64,000 bases of DNA, taken from Bermanella sp. WJH001. GTDB taxonomy: Bacteria; Pseudomonadota; Gammaproteobacteria; Pseudomonadales; Oceanobacteraceae. Numbering within the stretch: position 1 is the stretch's first letter; the number at the start of each line of letters is the position of its first letter. Location: contig NZ_JASJOO010000002.1 of NCBI RefSeq assembly GCF_030070105.1, positions 744,001-808,000 of the forward strand, in the 5' to 3' direction. The notes beneath the pieces are model-generated. The model searched no databases, had not been told where the DNA came from, and saw only the letters and a program-made list of their open reading frames with translations. Below are positions 53,706-63,598 of the stretch, one piece after another. Position numbers and translations under genes: made by a program.

Positions 53706-54884
53706 TTGAACCTGCAACTTTCTGATCGTGTTCAAAGCATTAAGCCCTCACCTACTCTAGCCGTAACCAACCGTGCTGCGGAGCTTCGTGCTGCTGGACA
53801 AGATATTATCGGCCTAGGTGCCGGCGAACCAGACTTCGATACGCCAGAACACATTAAAACCGCAGCCATTAACGCTATTAACTCAGGCTTCACAAAATAT
53901 ACTGCCGTTGACGGCACCCCTGAGCTTAAAAAAGCCATCATTAACAAGTTTAAACGTGACAATAACTTAAACTACGAAGCCAATCAGATTTTAGTTTCTT
54001 GCGGCGGCAAACAAAGCTTTTTTAACCTAAGCCTTGCCCTACTGAATGCAGGCGACGAAGTTGTGATCCCTGCTCCTTACTGGGTAAGCTACCCAGATAT
54101 GGTTTTGATCGCCGAAGGTGTGCCTGTTGTTATTGAAACCAACGCACAAGCACGCTTCAAAATTACAGCGGAACAACTAGAAGCCGCTATCACCCCTAAA
54201 ACAAAACTAGTGGTACTAAATAGCCCATCCAACCCGTCTGGCATGGCTTATACCAAAGCCGAACTAGAGGCTTTAGGCGCTGTTTTACGCAAGTACCCAG
54301 ATGTACTCATCGCCACTGATGACATGTACGAACCAATCCTATGGACAGAAGAACCGTTCAACAACATCTTAACGGTCAACCCTGACTTCTACGAGCGCAC
54401 CATCGTTTTGAATGGTGTATCAAAAGCATACAGCATGACTGGCTGGCGCATTGGCTATGCTGCAGGCCCTGCCGCATTGATTGGAGCCATGAAAAAAATC
54501 CAAAGCCAAAGCACCTCCAACCCAACTTCTGTAGCACAAGTAGCCGCGCAAGCCGCACTTGATGGTGACCAAGAATGTGTAAAAGACATGGTGAAAGTAT
54601 TTAAACAGCGCCATGACTATATGGTCGAAGCGTTAAATGCTATTGACGGTGTGGAATGCTTAAAAGGTGATGGTACTTTTTACTTGTTCCCAGACTTTTC
54701 TGGCGCACAAAAGAAACTAGGCTGTGAAACAGATAATGACCTAGCTGAAAAGCTACTTGAAGCGGGCGTGGCACTGGTTCCTGGTAGCTCATTTGGCACA
54801 CCTGGCCATATGCGTATTAGCTTTGCTACAAGCGAAAGCAACCTTGAAAAGTCAATTGAGCGCCTGCAAAAAGCACTTGGTTAA
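53706..54884 (+). CDS. aspC: aspartate aminotransferase (class I, subgroup Ib)
   Basis: 392 residues from the TTG at 53706; AAGGA lies 7 bases upstream of it. A GTG at 53700 adds two residues but sits almost on the ribosome site. Fold type I PLP enzyme: GLGAGEPDFDTPEHIK, NSPSNPSGMAY, DDMYEPILW, and the PLP lysine in NGVSKAYSMTGWRIGYAAGP (about 236). Transfers amino groups between aspartate and oxaloacetate. The aspC-uvrB divergent pairing is common in related gammaproteobacteria. Confidence 0.93.
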   Translation: MNLQLSDRVQSIKPSPTLAVTNRAAELRAAGQDIIGLGAGEPDFDTPEHIKTAAINAINSGFTKYTAVDGTPELKKAIINKFKRDNNLNYEANQILVSCGGKQSFFNLSLALLNAGDEVVIPAPYWVSYPDMVLIAEGVPVVIETNAQARFKITAEQLEAAITPKTKLVVLNSPSNPSGMAYTKAELEALGAVLRKYPDVLIATDDMYEPILWTEEPFNNILTVNPDFYERTIVLNGVSKAYSMTGWRIGYAAGPAALIGAMKKIQSQSTSNPTSVAQVAAQAALDGDQECVKDMVKVFKQRHDYMVEALNAIDGVECLKGDGTFYLFPDFSGAQKKLGCETDNDLAEKLLEAGVALVPGSSFGTPGHMRISFATSESNLEKSIERLQKALG

Positions 54885-54910
54885 TATTCAAATTAGCTTT
54901 TAGCAAACAA

Positions 54911-54934
54911 AAAACCGCCTAGGCGGTTTTTTTT
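54911..54934 (+). terminator. terminator after aspC
   Basis: AAAACCGC-CTAG-GCGGTTTT (54911-54930), a perfect palindrome followed by TTTT. Confidence 0.93.
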
Positions 54935-55144
54935 GGTTTATAGAACCAGAATAATTAGCATGAACTCGCACCAAGTGCGCCACTCGAGCGAAGTGAGCGT
55001 TTTGGATATGCGAGAAAAAATAGTCCATCCTGCTAATAAACCCTCATTCAATACAAATACCAAAAACACTTTGTACAAACTACAGTGTCACTTCAATCAT
55101 ATTCAATGATAAACTGCAGAAAATTTACAAGTGATAATCCCACC

Positions 55145-55900
55145 ATGAACCACAAGATATTTATCATCAATCTTGATGAACGCCCTGATAAATTTAAAAA
55201 CGCAGAAAACCAACTCGTAGCACAAGGCTTAATCTGCGAGCGTATTTCAGCTATACGCGGAAGCAACCTAACCGAAGAGCAAATACAACAAGCCTACGAT
55301 AGCACTGCAAATAAAAAACATTACATGAAAACCATGTCGGTGGGTGAAATTGGTTGCTATATGAGCCACCGTGCAGCATGGCAGAAGATAGTCGATGAGA
55401 ACTTAGATTACGCAATCATTCTTGAGGATGACTGCAAACTAGAGCCTGACTTTCACTTATTACCTTCATTATTAGCGCAATTAAAAGATTGGGATTACAT
55501 TAAACTTACTGGCCCGCGTGGGCGTAAAAAAATACAATCCACTGCAAAAATAAGTAACGGTTACAGCATTGCGCACTACAACAAAATACCTATTTCTACT
55601 CCTGGGCAGGTGGTTTCATTAAAAGGCGCTAAAACACTACTTGATAATAGCCAGCCATTTTTTAGGCCGGTAGACGTCGATTTACAACAATACTGGGAAA
55701 AGAAAATCGATATTATTGGCATAGAGCCAAAACTTGTGGACACTGCAGGCTTTGACAGCGATATAACCGCCATGGATAAATCATCTGCACGATCCATCAA
55801 AACAAAGTTTTGGCCAAGGGTGAAATTCAGAGCCACCTCAGCATTAAGCAACAAACTAGCAAACAAGAAGCGCCCAAGCTTAGATAAATATATAAAATAA
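55145..55900 (+). CDS. glycosyltransferase family 25 protein
   Basis: 251 residues from the ATG at 55145. The start MNHKIFIINLDERPDKFKN is the GT25 signature, followed by MSVGEIGCYMSHRAAWQKIV and ILEDDCKLEPDF, with the acidic metal motif EDD. GT25 enzymes add galactose or related sugars to lipooligosaccharide. It lies at the edge of a polysaccharide region, separated from aspC by 260 bp. The ribosome site is weak, and a longer frame from 55085 is possible. Confidence 0.85.
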   Translation: MNHKIFIINLDERPDKFKNAENQLVAQGLICERISAIRGSNLTEEQIQQAYDSTANKKHYMKTMSVGEIGCYMSHRAAWQKIVDENLDYAIILEDDCKLEPDFHLLPSLLAQLKDWDYIKLTGPRGRKKIQSTAKISNGYSIAHYNKIPISTPGQVVSLKGAKTLLDNSQPFFRPVDVDLQQYWEKKIDIIGIEPKLVDTAGFDSDITAMDKSSARSIKTKFWPRVKFRATSALSNKLANKKRPSLDKYIK

Positions 55901-55915
55901 TCATAAAAATTAATA

Positions 55916-55932
55916 AGGGCGCTATGCGCCCT
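55916..55932. terminator. hairpin between convergent GT25 and ligase genes
   Basis: AGGGCGC (55916-55922), loop TAT, GCGCCCT (55926-55932). The flanks are AT-rich without a clear T-run. Confidence 0.5.
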
Positions 55933-55971
55933 ATCATTTAACATTAAAGAACTATTAACCCAAAAAAAAGT

Positions 55972-57297
55972 CTACACCTCACTCTTTAAATCCCTGTGAG
56001 CATAAACCTGCCCAGCGAAAACAGATATCACGATAGTAAAAAACTGATTAAACACATTGTGCTCAAATAGCGCCACACTCAAGCCCGCCATAAAATAGAC
56101 AACCAAAATAATCAAACCACCAAAAGCAAAATAAGCAACAGCGTTATTAGCCAGATTATTTCGATAAGCTGAAATAAACAAATAAGAACAACTTACAAAA
56201 ATAGCGATGAATGTAGCCAAACCAATTACACCTTTTTCGACCATAACTTGCAGTATTTCATTGTGAGGGTTATTCCACATTCCAACCTCACGATTCATCC
56301 CAGGTGTAGCCAAGCGGATCTCTGTCGCCTTTTCACTATAACTATTTAATCCATGGCCAAATATTGGCCTCTCTTGAATCAAGATCCACGCAGCCTTAAA
56401 CATATCCAATCGAGCACCTAAAGAAGTATGGGAGTCCCCTTCAAGATAGCGCTGCAAGGATTGCTCAGTTCTATCCAAGCGCTGCTGTACTTGTGACAGC
56501 TGGCTAACCACACCAACACCAACTACACACACAACCAAAAAACCAAGCAGCAATTTTTTATGCCCCATATAAAGCAACATGAAAATATAGATACATAGGA
56601 TAGCCATAAGCGCCAGCCAAGACCCTCGAACCTGGGTCAACATACAAGCAACAGCAGAGCCAACAACTGCCAACGCAAGCAGGCACTTCAACGCAACCGC
56701 CTTATTACGTACAAACACTGCAGCATTAATAGCAAACCCCATAAAAATCAAACTGATAGCGGCATATCGCATAGGGTTCACACCACCACTCGGGCGAAGC
56801 CAAAACTGCGCCATTGGACTACCTGAGGTAAATACAAACCCACCTTGCGTCTTCATATGCCAGTATTGAAAAAGAGATAAACAACCCAGACTAATCGCCA
56901 CAACAGCAAGCACAACAATAAGATGAGACAAACTAAACTTAACCTGACGCATCACTAAAAAAAGCGGTATCACTAATATAAAAACTAGGTAGTCTTCAAA
57001 ATGATAATGAGCGGCCTTGGTATAAGGCCAATATATAAAACTGACTATTGAAACCAGTGAAAACCCAGCAAAAGCACAAACTAGGTAGCGCTCAGGTGCA
57101 TAAAGCCCGTGCTTAAAACCAGCCTTAGTAAATCTAACACTCTCAGCAATACCAAAGACCAACAACAAAACAGCAAAGACCTTCGCAATATCTGGCACAA
57201 CCAAAAGCGAAGCTAAAAATAATGAAAATAAAATAAATAGAGCCCAAACCTTCACAGACTGGCTAGATTCTATTTTAGACCCAAGCACTGAGTTCAT
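55972..57297 (-). CDS. O-antigen ligase family membrane protein
   Basis: 441 residues with about 10-12 membrane helices. The large periplasmic loop (about 255-345) carries the Wzy_C domain: SLGARLDMFKAAWILIQERP then FGHGLNSYSEKATE and WNNPHNEILQVMVEKGVIGL, matching WaaL-type ligases and related polymerases. It would join O-antigen or similar glycans to lipid A core, or polymerise repeat units. WaaL versus Wzy cannot be settled from sequence. Monocistronic, divergent from tRNA-Asn. Confidence 0.85.
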   Translation of the reverse strand: MNSVLGSKIESSQSVKVWALFILFSLFLASLLVVPDIAKVFAVLLLVFGIAESVRFTKAGFKHGLYAPERYLVCAFAGFSLVSIVSFIYWPYTKAAHYHFEDYLVFILVIPLFLVMRQVKFSLSHLIVVLAVVAISLGCLSLFQYWHMKTQGGFVFTSGSPMAQFWLRPSGGVNPMRYAAISLIFMGFAINAAVFVRNKAVALKCLLALAVVGSAVACMLTQVRGSWLALMAILCIYIFMLLYMGHKKLLLGFLVVCVVGVGVVSQLSQVQQRLDRTEQSLQRYLEGDSHTSLGARLDMFKAAWILIQERPIFGHGLNSYSEKATEIRLATPGMNREVGMWNNPHNEILQVMVEKGVIGLATFIAIFVSCSYLFISAYRNNLANNAVAYFAFGGLIILVVYFMAGLSVALFEHNVFNQFFTIVISVFAGQVYAHRDLKSEV

Positions 57298-57481
57298 TTC
57301 ACATACCTAAAACAAAAAGCGAATACTAACAAATTTACAAACAAGGGCCACAAACAAAACCCTCCAAACTGATTAGAATTCAGCATAGTATGAAATAAAG
57401 CTCAAACTCACCATACAAGGTTTAATTTTATAGTCTATTCTTGACAATAGTTTCAAAATCAATAACATACGCATCAGTTGT

Positions 57482-57557
57482 TCCCCGATAGCTCAGTTGG
57501 TAGAGCAGTAGACTGTTAATCTATTGGTCACTGGTTCGAGTCCAGTTCGGGGAGCCA
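57482..57557 (+). tRNA. tRNA-Asn (GTT)
   Basis: 76 bases with encoded CCA. Acceptor TCCCCGA pairs with TCGGGGA; anticodon loop CTGTTAA gives GTT; T-loop TTCGAGT. It lies between two polysaccharide genes and is followed 26 bases later by the sugar transferase ATG. Confidence 0.97.
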
Positions 57558-57582
57558 CTCTTTCTTAGGACTAGAAAGCTCC

Positions 57583-58875
57583 ATGAATACCGTAACAATA
57601 GGGCCTGGTTTGAATCAATCTCTTTATAAGCCAACCCAAGCTAACAGCAAGCCTCAAATAGCACTTATACACACCACCATCTTTATTGCTTTAATTGGCG
57701 CAATCTACAGCCCATTTACAAATGAAGCGCTTACTCCAAACCTAATAAATTCACTTATTGCTTGCGCATTTGCATACAGCATTAGCTGCTACAGTCTTTA
57801 TAAACTGTCTAACTTCCCTGGTGCTAGCACCCTATTAAACTTACCAAGCGTATTACTAATAGTTATTGCAGCTAACGCAATCATTTTTACAAGCTTTAGA
57901 TTAGAATATTCCAGAACAATGCTAACCATTGGTGCTGTTTTACTGCCGATTGCGATCGCACTACAGCACAAGCTAATCAGCAATAAAAATAAAAATCACC
58001 TATACCTAGTTACCCCATTTGGCTGTTACCAGAACATACTCAACAACAAAGAAAATCACTACAAATTACTTACCACCCCTTCAATAGAAGAGCTAGACGT
58101 AGATCAAGTAAGTGGCATTATCTTTAATCAGCACGAGAAGCTACCTAACGAGTGGCAACAACTACTGGCTCGAGCTGCAAACCTTGAAATCCCAATATAT
58201 GACATAAGCCAAGTTTATGAATCATTAAACGGTAAAAGCCCTTTAGAGTACTTGCCAGAACCAACCAATAACAGCTTAAAACCTCACTGGTTATACCGTG
58301 GCACAAAACGTATTTTAGAATCACTTTTAATCATCACGAGCAGCCCAGTATGGCTCCCTCTTGTATTGTTATTTGCTATTGCCATTAAATTAGAATCTAA
58401 AGGGCCTGCCTTTTTTATTCAGCGCAGGGTCGGCCAAGGCGGAAAAGAATTTAACATGATTAAGCTACGCTCCATGTGCCAAGACTCAGAGGCAAACGGA
58501 GCCCAGTTTGCAGGTGAAGATGACCCTCGCATCACACGTATTGGTAAATTCATCCGCAAGGTTCGAATAGATGAGATACCGCAGTTTATCAATGTTTTAA
58601 AAGGTGAAATGGCTTTAATTGGCCCAAGGCCAGAACAGCAAGCTTTTGTAAAAGAATTTGAGCAGAAAATACCTCTTTACACATACCGACATGTTGTAAA
58701 ACCAGGCATTACAGGCTGGGCACAGGTAACCCACGGCTATGCAGACGATGAAGATTCAACTAAAGAGAAGCTTGCTCACGACTTTTATTACGTGAAAAAC
58801 CTCTCTTTATGGCTGGATATTGTCGTTATTGTAAAGACTATTAAGACCATGGTTAGTGGGTTTGGGGCGAGGTGA
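57583..58875 (+). CDS. initiating polyprenyl-phosphate sugar transferase
   Basis: 430 residues: about four N-terminal membrane helices (about 25-130), a cytoplasmic region, a further helix (about 247-268), then the catalytic Bac_transf domain (about 240-430) with FFIQRRVGQGGKEFNMIKLR, DEIPQFINVLKGEMALIGPR and KPGITGWAQVTHGYADDE. It matches WbaP/WcaJ-type phosphoglycosyl transferases, which put the first sugar-phosphate on undecaprenyl phosphate. Right after tRNA-Asn and convergent with the glycosyltransferase genes. Confidence 0.9.
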   Translation: MNTVTIGPGLNQSLYKPTQANSKPQIALIHTTIFIALIGAIYSPFTNEALTPNLINSLIACAFAYSISCYSLYKLSNFPGASTLLNLPSVLLIVIAANAIIFTSFRLEYSRTMLTIGAVLLPIAIALQHKLISNKNKNHLYLVTPFGCYQNILNNKENHYKLLTTPSIEELDVDQVSGIIFNQHEKLPNEWQQLLARAANLEIPIYDISQVYESLNGKSPLEYLPEPTNNSLKPHWLYRGTKRILESLLIITSSPVWLPLVLLFAIAIKLESKGPAFFIQRRVGQGGKEFNMIKLRSMCQDSEANGAQFAGEDDPRITRIGKFIRKVRIDEIPQFINVLKGEMALIGPRPEQQAFVKEFEQKIPLYTYRHVVKPGITGWAQVTHGYADDEDSTKEKLAHDFYYVKNLSLWLDIVVIVKTIKTMVSGFGAR

Positions 58876-58890
58876 CAATACAACCTAAAG

Positions 58891-59670
58891 CTACTTCAAA
58901 ATACCTAAAAATTTAGCAATTCGTGGAAGTTTTGTTCTAAGCACACCATTTACAGCATAATGTGAAAAATAGTAGCTTGCCATTAACAGATTCAACCCTT
59001 CAACTTCTCGATAAAGCTTCCATGTATATTGTGCAGCAACTTTTTTGTTTGCAGAAATCGAATCACTTCTAATTCGATATTGGGCTAAAACTCCTGGTGT
59101 TGCGTAAGCAAAAGGAATTGTTTTCAAAATTCTTAACCACAAGCCTAAATCTTGTCTTTTTCGAATCAATGGCATATATACCTTACCAAGCATACTAGTA
59201 TCATATATCGCAGTTAAACAACCTATTGAGCAAACCTTAAGTAAGTCACTATAACCAACCTTTTCTGGCACACCAACTTTACCAATAACCACTCCCAACT
59301 CATCAACCTTCTCATATGCTGAATAGGAGAAAGCTATGCCGTTCTTTTGCATATAACCTACTTGTTGCTCAAGTTTGGTTGGTAACCATGTATCATCACT
59401 GTCCAAAAATGAAATATAGCGTCCTTTTGCTAGCTCAATAGCTTTATTACGCGCAACAGCCGCACCACTGTTTTCTTTTAGCTTAACAAGCTTGATACGA
59501 TTATCTCTTTCGGCATAGCTTTCTATAAGCTTATTCGAATTATCGGGCGAGGAATCATCTACTAATAACATCTCCCAATGCGGATAAGTTTGAGCTATCA
59601 CCGACTCGATAGTGTGTGCCAGATATCTTTCTGCCTTGTATGAGGGAGTAACAACTGTTACTAGTATCAT
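58891..59670 (-). CDS. glycosyltransferase family 2
   Basis: 259 residues. GT-A fold: VTVVTPSYKAERYLAHTIES, LLVDDSSPDNSNKLIE (first Asp motif) and GRYISFLDSDDTWLPTKLEQ with the DSDD metal site (about 89-92). It resembles WcaA/teichuronic-type sugar transferases. Its ATG follows the stop of the next upstream gene directly, so the minus-strand genes from 61.5 to 58.9 kb form one transcription unit. The sugar is unknown. Confidence 0.88.
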   Translation of the reverse strand: MILVTVVTPSYKAERYLAHTIESVIAQTYPHWEMLLVDDSSPDNSNKLIESYAERDNRIKLVKLKENSGAAVARNKAIELAKGRYISFLDSDDTWLPTKLEQQVGYMQKNGIAFSYSAYEKVDELGVVIGKVGVPEKVGYSDLLKVCSIGCLTAIYDTSMLGKVYMPLIRKRQDLGLWLRILKTIPFAYATPGVLAQYRIRSDSISANKKVAAQYTWKLYREVEGLNLLMASYYFSHYAVNGVLRTKLPRIAKFLGILK

Positions 59671-60447
59671 TTATTTACCAAATAAAATTGCTTGAGTGAA
59701 TCTTAGACCGTAGCCAGCCTTAAAAGCTATATGGAACTTTTTAAGCCAAAACGCGATAATAAAAAAAATATAATTTTTACCAAAAATCCTTTTAAACATT
59801 TCTCGTTTAGCTATGATTTTATTAGTTTTAGTATAAAAATCCAATCCCGATGTAAACTCAGGATGGACTCCTATTAATATTGGGTAATATCTAACATTGA
59901 GACCCTTCTTTATACAGTCCGTTAAGAAAATATATTCTTCGCCGGAAGGTAAATTTGTACCCAAACCAAAACGCTCATCAAATTTAATACCTAGATTCCT
60001 TATAACATCAACTTTAAAACATATTTCTATTGAAGATACTTGAGCAGCTGACAACAATGTATGAGAAAACTCAGCTTCTAAATATCTTTTTGGGTACTTC
60101 CCGTTTTCTCTAATATATTTACAAGTTGCTAAATCAACGTCATCGACCTCCATTTTCTTAACCAGCTCTTCAATGGCATTGATATCAAGAAGAACATCAT
60201 CATCCATGATATACGCGTACTTTGAGCTACAGTATTTCAAACATAAGTTACGGCTCTTACTGAGGCCTCTTTCTTTAGTAAATATAACTCTAATACTTTG
60301 ACCACCATTATCTAATTCTACATAATTTTCAGTATCACACTGCACAACAACCAATACGTCACACTTAACGTTTGACTGCCTCAGCATTCTCAACACTTCA
60401 TCAGTGCTTTTATGCATGGTTGAAATAAGTAGTTCAAGAGACATCAT
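59671..60447 (-). CDS. glycosyltransferase family 2-like protein
   Basis: 258 residues. GT-A-like: MMSLELLISTMHKSTDEVLR, then RGLSKSRNLCLKYC and AYIMDDDVLLDINAIEELV with the DDD metal motif (about 76-78). LPSGEEYIFLTDCIKKG carries the downstream acidic motif. It differs from classical GT2 in its first strand. Between the EpsG-like polymerase and another GT2, with no gap on either side. Confidence 0.8.
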   Translation of the reverse strand: MMSLELLISTMHKSTDEVLRMLRQSNVKCDVLVVVQCDTENYVELDNGGQSIRVIFTKERGLSKSRNLCLKYCSSKYAYIMDDDVLLDINAIEELVKKMEVDDVDLATCKYIRENGKYPKRYLEAEFSHTLLSAAQVSSIEICFKVDVIRNLGIKFDERFGLGTNLPSGEEYIFLTDCIKKGLNVRYYPILIGVHPEFTSGLDFYTKTNKIIAKREMFKRIFGKNYIFFIIAFWLKKFHIAFKAGYGLRFTQAILFGK

Positions 60448-61506
60448 TCAATTCCATAAAACACTTTCATATAAAAACTCCGCTTTGGCGAAAACAGTCA
60501 CCTTGAGTACATAAGGCAAAACAATATATGCTAAGATCAAGATAAATTCGACAACTCGTTTTCTGACATAGTTATAATGCAACGTATAGTAGACTGGAAA
60601 AATATAAAAGAAAATAAAATAGTAATATATTCGTGCTGTAATCCCTACTGATAGCGCTAGCAAAAAGAACCAATAAACCGCCGAAAAAACAAATAGCATT
60701 GAATGCACATAATCATCAACATCAGCATTACCTTTTCTGTAGATAACGAAGAAATAAAGAATCAACGGCAAATAATAAAGCTTAGAAAGAAATACACTTA
60801 CTGGATATGGTTCCGAATAACGACCTTCAAAATAATGGAGATAATCGGGAAAAATAAAAGCAGTTAAGTCATACATAAATCCACTTAAAAAAAGATATCC
60901 CACACCAGAAACAAAAAACAAAAAGACCAAGCTTATATTAAGCTTTTTTTGAATTAGGATTGCAGGGTATAAAACTGCAAGCAGCCAAGCAGTGTTATGA
61001 AAAAAAGAAAATAATATCAATAAAGCCAGTGACTTTAATAATTTCCTCTCATACAAGAGAATGGTAAAAAGTGGCAAACCTGAAATGACAACATACTGTC
61101 TCAAACCATTTAGTTGATTATTATAGATATTCGTGACCAAAAAAAATACAACAAAAAAAAGCCATACAGTAAAACCTTTGTTTTTTACTAATTTAAGATA
61201 AAAGAAAAACAAAGTTGCTTGAATAAACGATATAGAAATAAAAATACTTTGTGGTGGAAGTGAAAACCAATTAAGAAACTGGTTTAATCCAAAGAAAAGA
61301 TACTCCCCTTTATTGAAATAAAACCAATGCCTATTCTCATCTTCAAATATGTCAACATAGCTAAAATAATCAGTCCCTACGTCATACTGAAAGGCAGCGA
61401 CCATAAAATACACAAGGAATGCTGGTAGCATGACCAACAATGATGATTTGTATTTTTCTATAATAGCCAAGTAAACAGACACATAAATTAACACAAGTAG
61501 AAACAT
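60448..61506 (-). CDS. EpsG/Wzy-like polysaccharide polymerase
   Basis: 352 residues with about 9-10 membrane helices and high Phe/Tyr content. FQYDVGTDYFSYVDIFED near residue 45 and NQLNGLRQYVVISGLPLF (about 130) match the EpsG family of repeat-unit polymerases. It would join oligosaccharide repeats on the periplasmic side. Very AT-rich relative to the housekeeping genes, as is common for serotype-like loci. It is immediately followed by a glycosyltransferase gene. Confidence 0.8.
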   Translation of the reverse strand: MFLLVLIYVSVYLAIIEKYKSSLLVMLPAFLVYFMVAAFQYDVGTDYFSYVDIFEDENRHWFYFNKGEYLFFGLNQFLNWFSLPPQSIFISISFIQATLFFFYLKLVKNKGFTVWLFFVVFFLVTNIYNNQLNGLRQYVVISGLPLFTILLYERKLLKSLALLILFSFFHNTAWLLAVLYPAILIQKKLNISLVFLFFVSGVGYLFLSGFMYDLTAFIFPDYLHYFEGRYSEPYPVSVFLSKLYYLPLILYFFVIYRKGNADVDDYVHSMLFVFSAVYWFFLLALSVGITARIYYYFIFFYIFPVYYTLHYNYVRKRVVEFILILAYIVLPYVLKVTVFAKAEFLYESVLWN

Positions 61507-61661
61507 TATCTATATCCACCTAGCCAAGCAAACATTTCTTTAAGCCTTTATTATTTATCACAGAATGATTACCCAGCCCCTTTTGATATGTAACTTGCAC
61601 TCAGGCTTTCTCATATTTGCATTGCTAAGCAGCTCATCGAATCAGAATAAGTGCGCCGTAC
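61507..61661. other. gap inside the polysaccharide cluster
   Basis: 155 bp between the polymerase gene and the DXD glycosyltransferase gene. No ORF or clear terminator is seen; it may hold an internal promoter. Confidence 0.4.
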
Positions 61662-62459
61662 TCATCTTGCTTTTCGCACAAAAGTTTTAATAAACTCAGG
61701 CATATAATGGTAAAGCTTATAAACAAATACTTTGACTAACCCTTTAGCACTGATGTTTTTTGCTAGTTGGTTGAGCATTTGAAAATTTTCACCGCTTATT
61801 TCTATGGCTTGTGTAAGGTGGTATTTAGCATGGTAATACTCTTTAAAAGGCTGTTTATTTTCAACCCAACTGCCTTCAAAGTGGTGGGTTGCAAAATTTG
61901 GTAGTAAGTCAAGACAGAAATACTCGGCAGGGTAAACGTGAATTCTATTCTTATTATCGCTGCCTATTTGCATAGTATTGCTTTCAGCATTAATTCCAAA
62001 GTCTTCTATTAGTATTCTACCGACAGACGCGGTATTTGTTTCCTGTGCTAGACTATAAACACGCCCCTTATAATAGCTCAGCACTTTTTCTGTTAATGAG
62101 TGCTTGGGTATTGCAGCCCAAAGCGCTGTAAATGGAGAGCCTTTAGATTCGAAACCAGTAAAGGCCTCACACTGTAAAAATTGATCGATGTTGGCTTTAA
62201 GTTCTACATCTGTATCTAGATAGATTCCACCTTCGTGGTATAGTGCATAGGCACGAACATAGTCAGATACATAAGCCCATTTTTTTTGCTCATAAGCCGT
62301 TTTGGTAAATTCATTGCTGTTTACATCAAACGTGCTTTCATTCCACTCTTTAATCTCATAATCAGGACAGAACTTCTTCCATGTTTCTATATAATACTTC
62401 AGATTCTCAGGTAATGGGTTTCCCCCAAACCAGCAGTAATGTATGTTCTTAGGTATCAT
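61662..62459 (-). CDS. DXD-type capsular sugar transferase (Gly_transf_sug)
   Basis: 265 residues. The start [20 protein letters not shown] and the core [20 protein letters not shown] followed by IYLDTDVEL (DTD metal motif, about 97-99) are typical of the DXD-containing, GT32-like family. It transfers a sugar to a surface glycan. Its ATG overlaps the wecB stop by 4 bases (ATGA), so the two are translationally coupled. Confidence 0.88.
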   Translation of the reverse strand: MIPKNIHYCWFGGNPLPENLKYYIETWKKFCPDYEIKEWNESTFDVNSNEFTKTAYEQKKWAYVSDYVRAYALYHEGGIYLDTDVELKANIDQFLQCEAFTGFESKGSPFTALWAAIPKHSLTEKVLSYYKGRVYSLAQETNTASVGRILIEDFGINAESNTMQIGSDNKNRIHVYPAEYFCLDLLPNFATHHFEGSWVENKQPFKEYYHAKYHLTQAIEISGENFQMLNQLAKNISAKGLVKVFVYKLYHYMPEFIKTFVRKAR

Positions 62460-63598
62460 TTCTTTAAACCTTTTATATACTCAACAATACGCTGACTGGC
62501 TTTACCATCACCATAAGGATTGTGTGCTTCAGACATTGTACTGTAGAGCACTTCGTCATCTAGTAATTTCTGTACTTCTTTTACTATTAATGCGGCATTC
62601 GTACCGACTAGCTTTACAGTTCCTGCTTCAACTGCTTCTGGACGCTCAGTGGTGTCACGCATCACCAATACTGGCTTGCCTAATCCCGGAGCCTCTTCTT
62701 GAACGCCACCACTATCGGTTAACACCAAATATGATTGTTGCATTAAGTACACAAAAGGCTCATAACCTAAAGGCTGAATAAGGTGGACATTAGTAGTCTC
62801 GCCAAGAAAACGCTTAACGGGCTCTTGCACGTTTGGATTAAGATGCACAGGGTAAATAAAATGCGTATCTGGGTTGGACTTAGCTAGCAGACTTAGTGCT
62901 TTGCAAATATTTTCGAAGCCTTCACCAAAGTTTTCGCGTCGATGCCCTGTCACTAGTACATAACGATTAACAAGTACCTGCGTTTGTAGTCCTGCTTGTT
63001 GCAAGGCCGTTAAAATTTCCTCTTTTAAATCTGCTGAGCTTTCAATTTTGTTTACTACCCACTGCAATGCATCAATAACCGTATTACCGGTAATAGTTAT
63101 GGCATCCTTAGGGACAAGTTCACGTAATAAAGCGTTTTCATTACGTTCAGTGGGTGCAAAGTGAAATGAAGCCAAACGAGCTGTTAGTACACGATTAGAC
63201 TCTTCTGGCCATGGGGAATACATGTTATTAGTGCGTAATCCCGCCTCAACATGCCCTACAGGTATCTTTTGGTAAAATGCTGCCAAGGTTGCAGCAAAGG
63301 TGGTAGCAGTATCACCGTGCACCAATACAAGGTCTGGCTGGTATTCGGTAAGAACATCACGTAAACCAAGTAGTACCCCCGAAGTTATATCGTATAAGTC
63401 CTGACCTACCTTCATTAGGTTTAAATCGTAATCTGGCATTATTTCAAATAGTTCTAAAACTTGATCCAGCATTTCACGATGCTGCGCACTTACGCAGACC
63501 TTACTTTCAAAGCTAGGCTCAGCTGCAAGAGCCTTTACCAAAGGAGCCATTTTAATGGCCTCGGGACGGGTGCCAAAAACGGAAAGGATCTTTTTCAT
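62456..63598 (-). CDS. wecB: UDP-N-acetylglucosamine 2-epimerase (non-hydrolysing)
   Basis: 380 residues. The start [20 protein letters not shown], then [53 protein letters not shown] and [20 protein letters not shown], are all hallmarks of WecB. Converts UDP-GlcNAc to UDP-ManNAc for surface polysaccharide. It overlaps the downstream transferase gene and the upstream truncated gene by 4 bases each. Confidence 0.95.
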   Translation of the reverse strand: MKKILSVFGTRPEAIKMAPLVKALAAEPSFESKVCVSAQHREMLDQVLELFEIMPDYDLNLMKVGQDLYDITSGVLLGLRDVLTEYQPDLVLVHGDTATTFAATLAAFYQKIPVGHVEAGLRTNNMYSPWPEESNRVLTARLASFHFAPTERNENALLRELVPKDAITITGNTVIDALQWVVNKIESSADLKEEILTALQQAGLQTQVLVNRYVLVTGHRRENFGEGFENICKALSLLAKSNPDTHFIYPVHLNPNVQEPVKRFLGETTNVHLIQPLGYEPFVYLMQQSYLVLTDSGGVQEEAPGLGKPVLVMRDTTERPEAVEAGTVKLVGTNAALIVKEVQKLLDDEVLYSTMSEAHNPYGDGKASQRIVEYIKGLKK